A stretch of 5,530 bases of DNA from an uncultured Rhodospirillales bacterium (GTDB taxonomy: Bacteria; Pseudomonadota; Alphaproteobacteria; CALMVH01). The stretch lies in the NCBI GenBank assembly GCA_937873165.1, contig CALMVH010000046.1, positions 1-5,530 of the forward strand, read 5' to 3'. Below the pieces are notes generated by a model. It was not told the origin of the DNA and did no database searches. It was given only the letters and a program-made list of their open reading frames with translations. Both the position numbers and the translations under genes were made by a program. Numbering within the stretch: position 1 is the first letter of the stretch; each line of letters starts with the position of its first letter. Positions 4,250-5,530 of the stretch are shown piece after piece.

Positions 4250-5530
4250 CAATCCGCCGCCTGCCTGAAACGCTTGTGAACCGCATTGCCGCGGGCGAGG
4301 TCATCGAGCGTCCCGCCGCGGCAGTCAAGGAATTGGTGGAAAATGCCATCGACGCCGGAGCGCGGCGGATCGAGATTATCATAGAAGACGGAGGACAGCG
4401 CCTGATCTCGGTCAGCGACGATGGCTGGGGAATGGCTGCGCAGGACCTGGAACTGGCCGTGGAACGCCACGCCACGTCCAAACTGCCGGAAGACGATCTG
4501 GACACGATCCTGACGTTCGGGTTCCGGGGCGAGGCATTGCCGTCGATTGGGTCTGTCGCGCGCTTGTCGCTCGACAGCCGCGAAGCCGGGGCCGAGGACG
4601 CGTGGCGGCTGGAGGTGGATTGCGGCGTGAAGAAGCCGCTCCGGCCGTCCGCGATCCGGCGCGGCACGCGGGTGGAGGTGCGCGGCCTGTTCGAGGCGAC
4701 GCCCGCGCGCCTGAAGTTCCTGAAACAGCCGCGCACCGAGGCCGGGCACGTGCGCGACGCGATCGAGCGGCTGGCGGCGGCGAACCCGCACATAGGCTTT
4801 ACCCTGATCGACGATGACCGTTCGGCGCTGTCCCTCGATCAAGGCACAGCCGACATGCTGGAGCAGCGCTTGCCGCGTCTTTCCGCGTTGTTCGGGGCTG
4901 ATTTCTTCGGCAACGCCGTACCGGTCGAGGCGCGGCGGGGCTCCTACGGGTTGTCGGGCTACGCGGGCCTGCCGACGCTGCATCGTCCAACCGCCGCATG
5001 GCAGTGGCTGTATGTCAACGGCAGGCCCGTGCGCGACCGGCTGCTGGCGGGCGCAGTCAGGGCCGGCTATGGCGACCTGCTGATGAACGGCCGCAACCCC
5101 ATGCTCGCGCTGTTCCTCGACGTGCCGCCGGACTTAGTGGACGTCAACGTTCACCCCGCCAAAGCCGAGGTGCGCTTCCGCGACGCGCAGGCCATCCGCG
5201 GCCTGATCGTAGGCAGCCTGAAGGCTGCCCTGGAGCCGTCGAGCACGCGCAGTTCAGGCGATCTGGCCACGCGTACCATCGCAGCGTTCCGTCCTGAACC
5301 GCTATGGCCAGCCGCCGCCCGCGCGGCATGGGGCGCAACGATGATGCCGGGGTCTCCCTCTGGCTTCGCCGAAGCGGCGACCCTGACTCGCGATATGGCA
5401 CCGGTCGCCGCGCCCGAGGGAGCGGTCTCGGCAGAGACAGGCGAAGTTTTCCCCCTGGGCGCTGCGCGGGCACAGCTGCACGAGACCTACATCGTGGCGC
5501 AAAGCGAAGACGGCATCGTGATCGTCGACC
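4246..5530 (+). CDS. mutL: DNA mismatch repair protein MutL (3' end outside the window)
   Basis: GHKL-family ATPase that links mismatch recognition by MutS to strand incision and excision. The 428 residues present cover the whole N-terminal ATPase/transducer region and the linker. Seen in order: IAAGEVIERPAAAVKELVENAIDAGA (14-39) with catalytic Glu29 and Mg-binding Asn33; DDGWGM (58-63); RHATSKL (74-80); GFRGEALPSIGS (92-103); GTRVEVRGLFEATPARLKFLK (140-160); YVNGRPVRD (256-264); and VDVNVHPAKAEVRFRD (298-313). A low-complexity Ala/Pro-rich linker (about 331-400) leads to the C-terminal domain, of which only LGAARAQLHETYIVAQSEDGIVIVD (404-428) is inside. The last residue, Asp428, falls where the endonuclease motif DQHA(X)2E(X)4E would begin, but the rest is missing. 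GGGA (4234-4237) precedes the ATG, which overlaps the folP stop as ATGA. Confidence 0.97.
   Translation, partial: MTIRRLPETLVNRIAAGEVIERPAAAVKELVENAIDAGARRIEIIIEDGGQRLISVSDDGWGMAAQDLELAVERHATSKLPEDDLDTILTFGFRGEALPSIGSVARLSLDSREAGAEDAWRLEVDCGVKKPLRPSAIRRGTRVEVRGLFEATPARLKFLKQPRTEAGHVRDAIERLAAANPHIGFTLIDDDRSALSLDQGTADMLEQRLPRLSALFGADFFGNAVPVEARRGSYGLSGYAGLPTLHRPTAAWQWLYVNGRPVRDRLLAGAVRAGYGDLLMNGRNPMLALFLDVPPDLVDVNVHPAKAEVRFRDAQAIRGLIVGSLKAALEPSSTRSSGDLATRTIAAFRPEPLWPAAARAAWGATMMPGSPSGFAEAATLTRDMAPVAAPEGAVSAETGEVFPLGAARAQLHETYIVAQSEDGIVIVD

Noticed and set aside
2950..4983. 677-codon minus-strand ORF across folK, folP and mutL
   Set aside because: It is a long open antisense frame of the kind common in GC-rich DNA; the plus strand carries three unmistakable conserved genes here.

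Overview
The window is GC-rich, uses mostly G/C at third codon positions, and looks like the chromosome of an alphaproteobacterium. The conserved folK-folP-mutL cluster and the style of the helix-turn-helix/S24-like regulator would fit Acetobacteraceae or a related Rhodospirillales lineage. That placement is a guess: there is no rRNA or other marker in the window.

Layout. Positions 1-236 hold no convincing gene but contain two hairpins; the better one is followed by a T-run on the minus strand and probably terminates the regulator transcript. Positions 237-1004 (minus) encode an XRE-type repressor whose C-terminal half resembles the S24/LexA fold but appears to lack the catalytic Ser/Lys pair. 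A compact control region (about 1005-1110) has back-to-back promoters and two nearly identical palindromic sites, one on each promoter. Its plus-strand promoter is a near-consensus TTGAAC-N17-TATACT and leads into a 57-residue ORF (1119-1292), which I call as a probable small gene of unknown function. This ORF ends at the base next to the stop codon of a convergent short-chain dehydrogenase/reductase (1293-1979, minus). Upstream of that gene, on the same strand, is a secreted outer-membrane beta-barrel protein (2058-2867, minus) with its own promoter.

From 2952 the plus strand carries a tightly packed housekeeping operon: folK, folP and the start of mutL, which runs off the right edge. Both junctions are 4-bp start/stop overlaps (GTGA and ATGA), so the three genes are probably co-transcribed and translationally coupled. 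FolK and FolP catalyse successive steps of folate synthesis; MutL acts in DNA mismatch repair. A five-codon mini-ORF with a strong Shine-Dalgarno sequence precedes folK and ends in another ATGA overlap.

The right half is ordinary core genome. The part most worth a second look is the divergent repressor/small-ORF module at about 1000-1292, with its paired operators. I see no CRISPR array, transposon, tRNA or rRNA.
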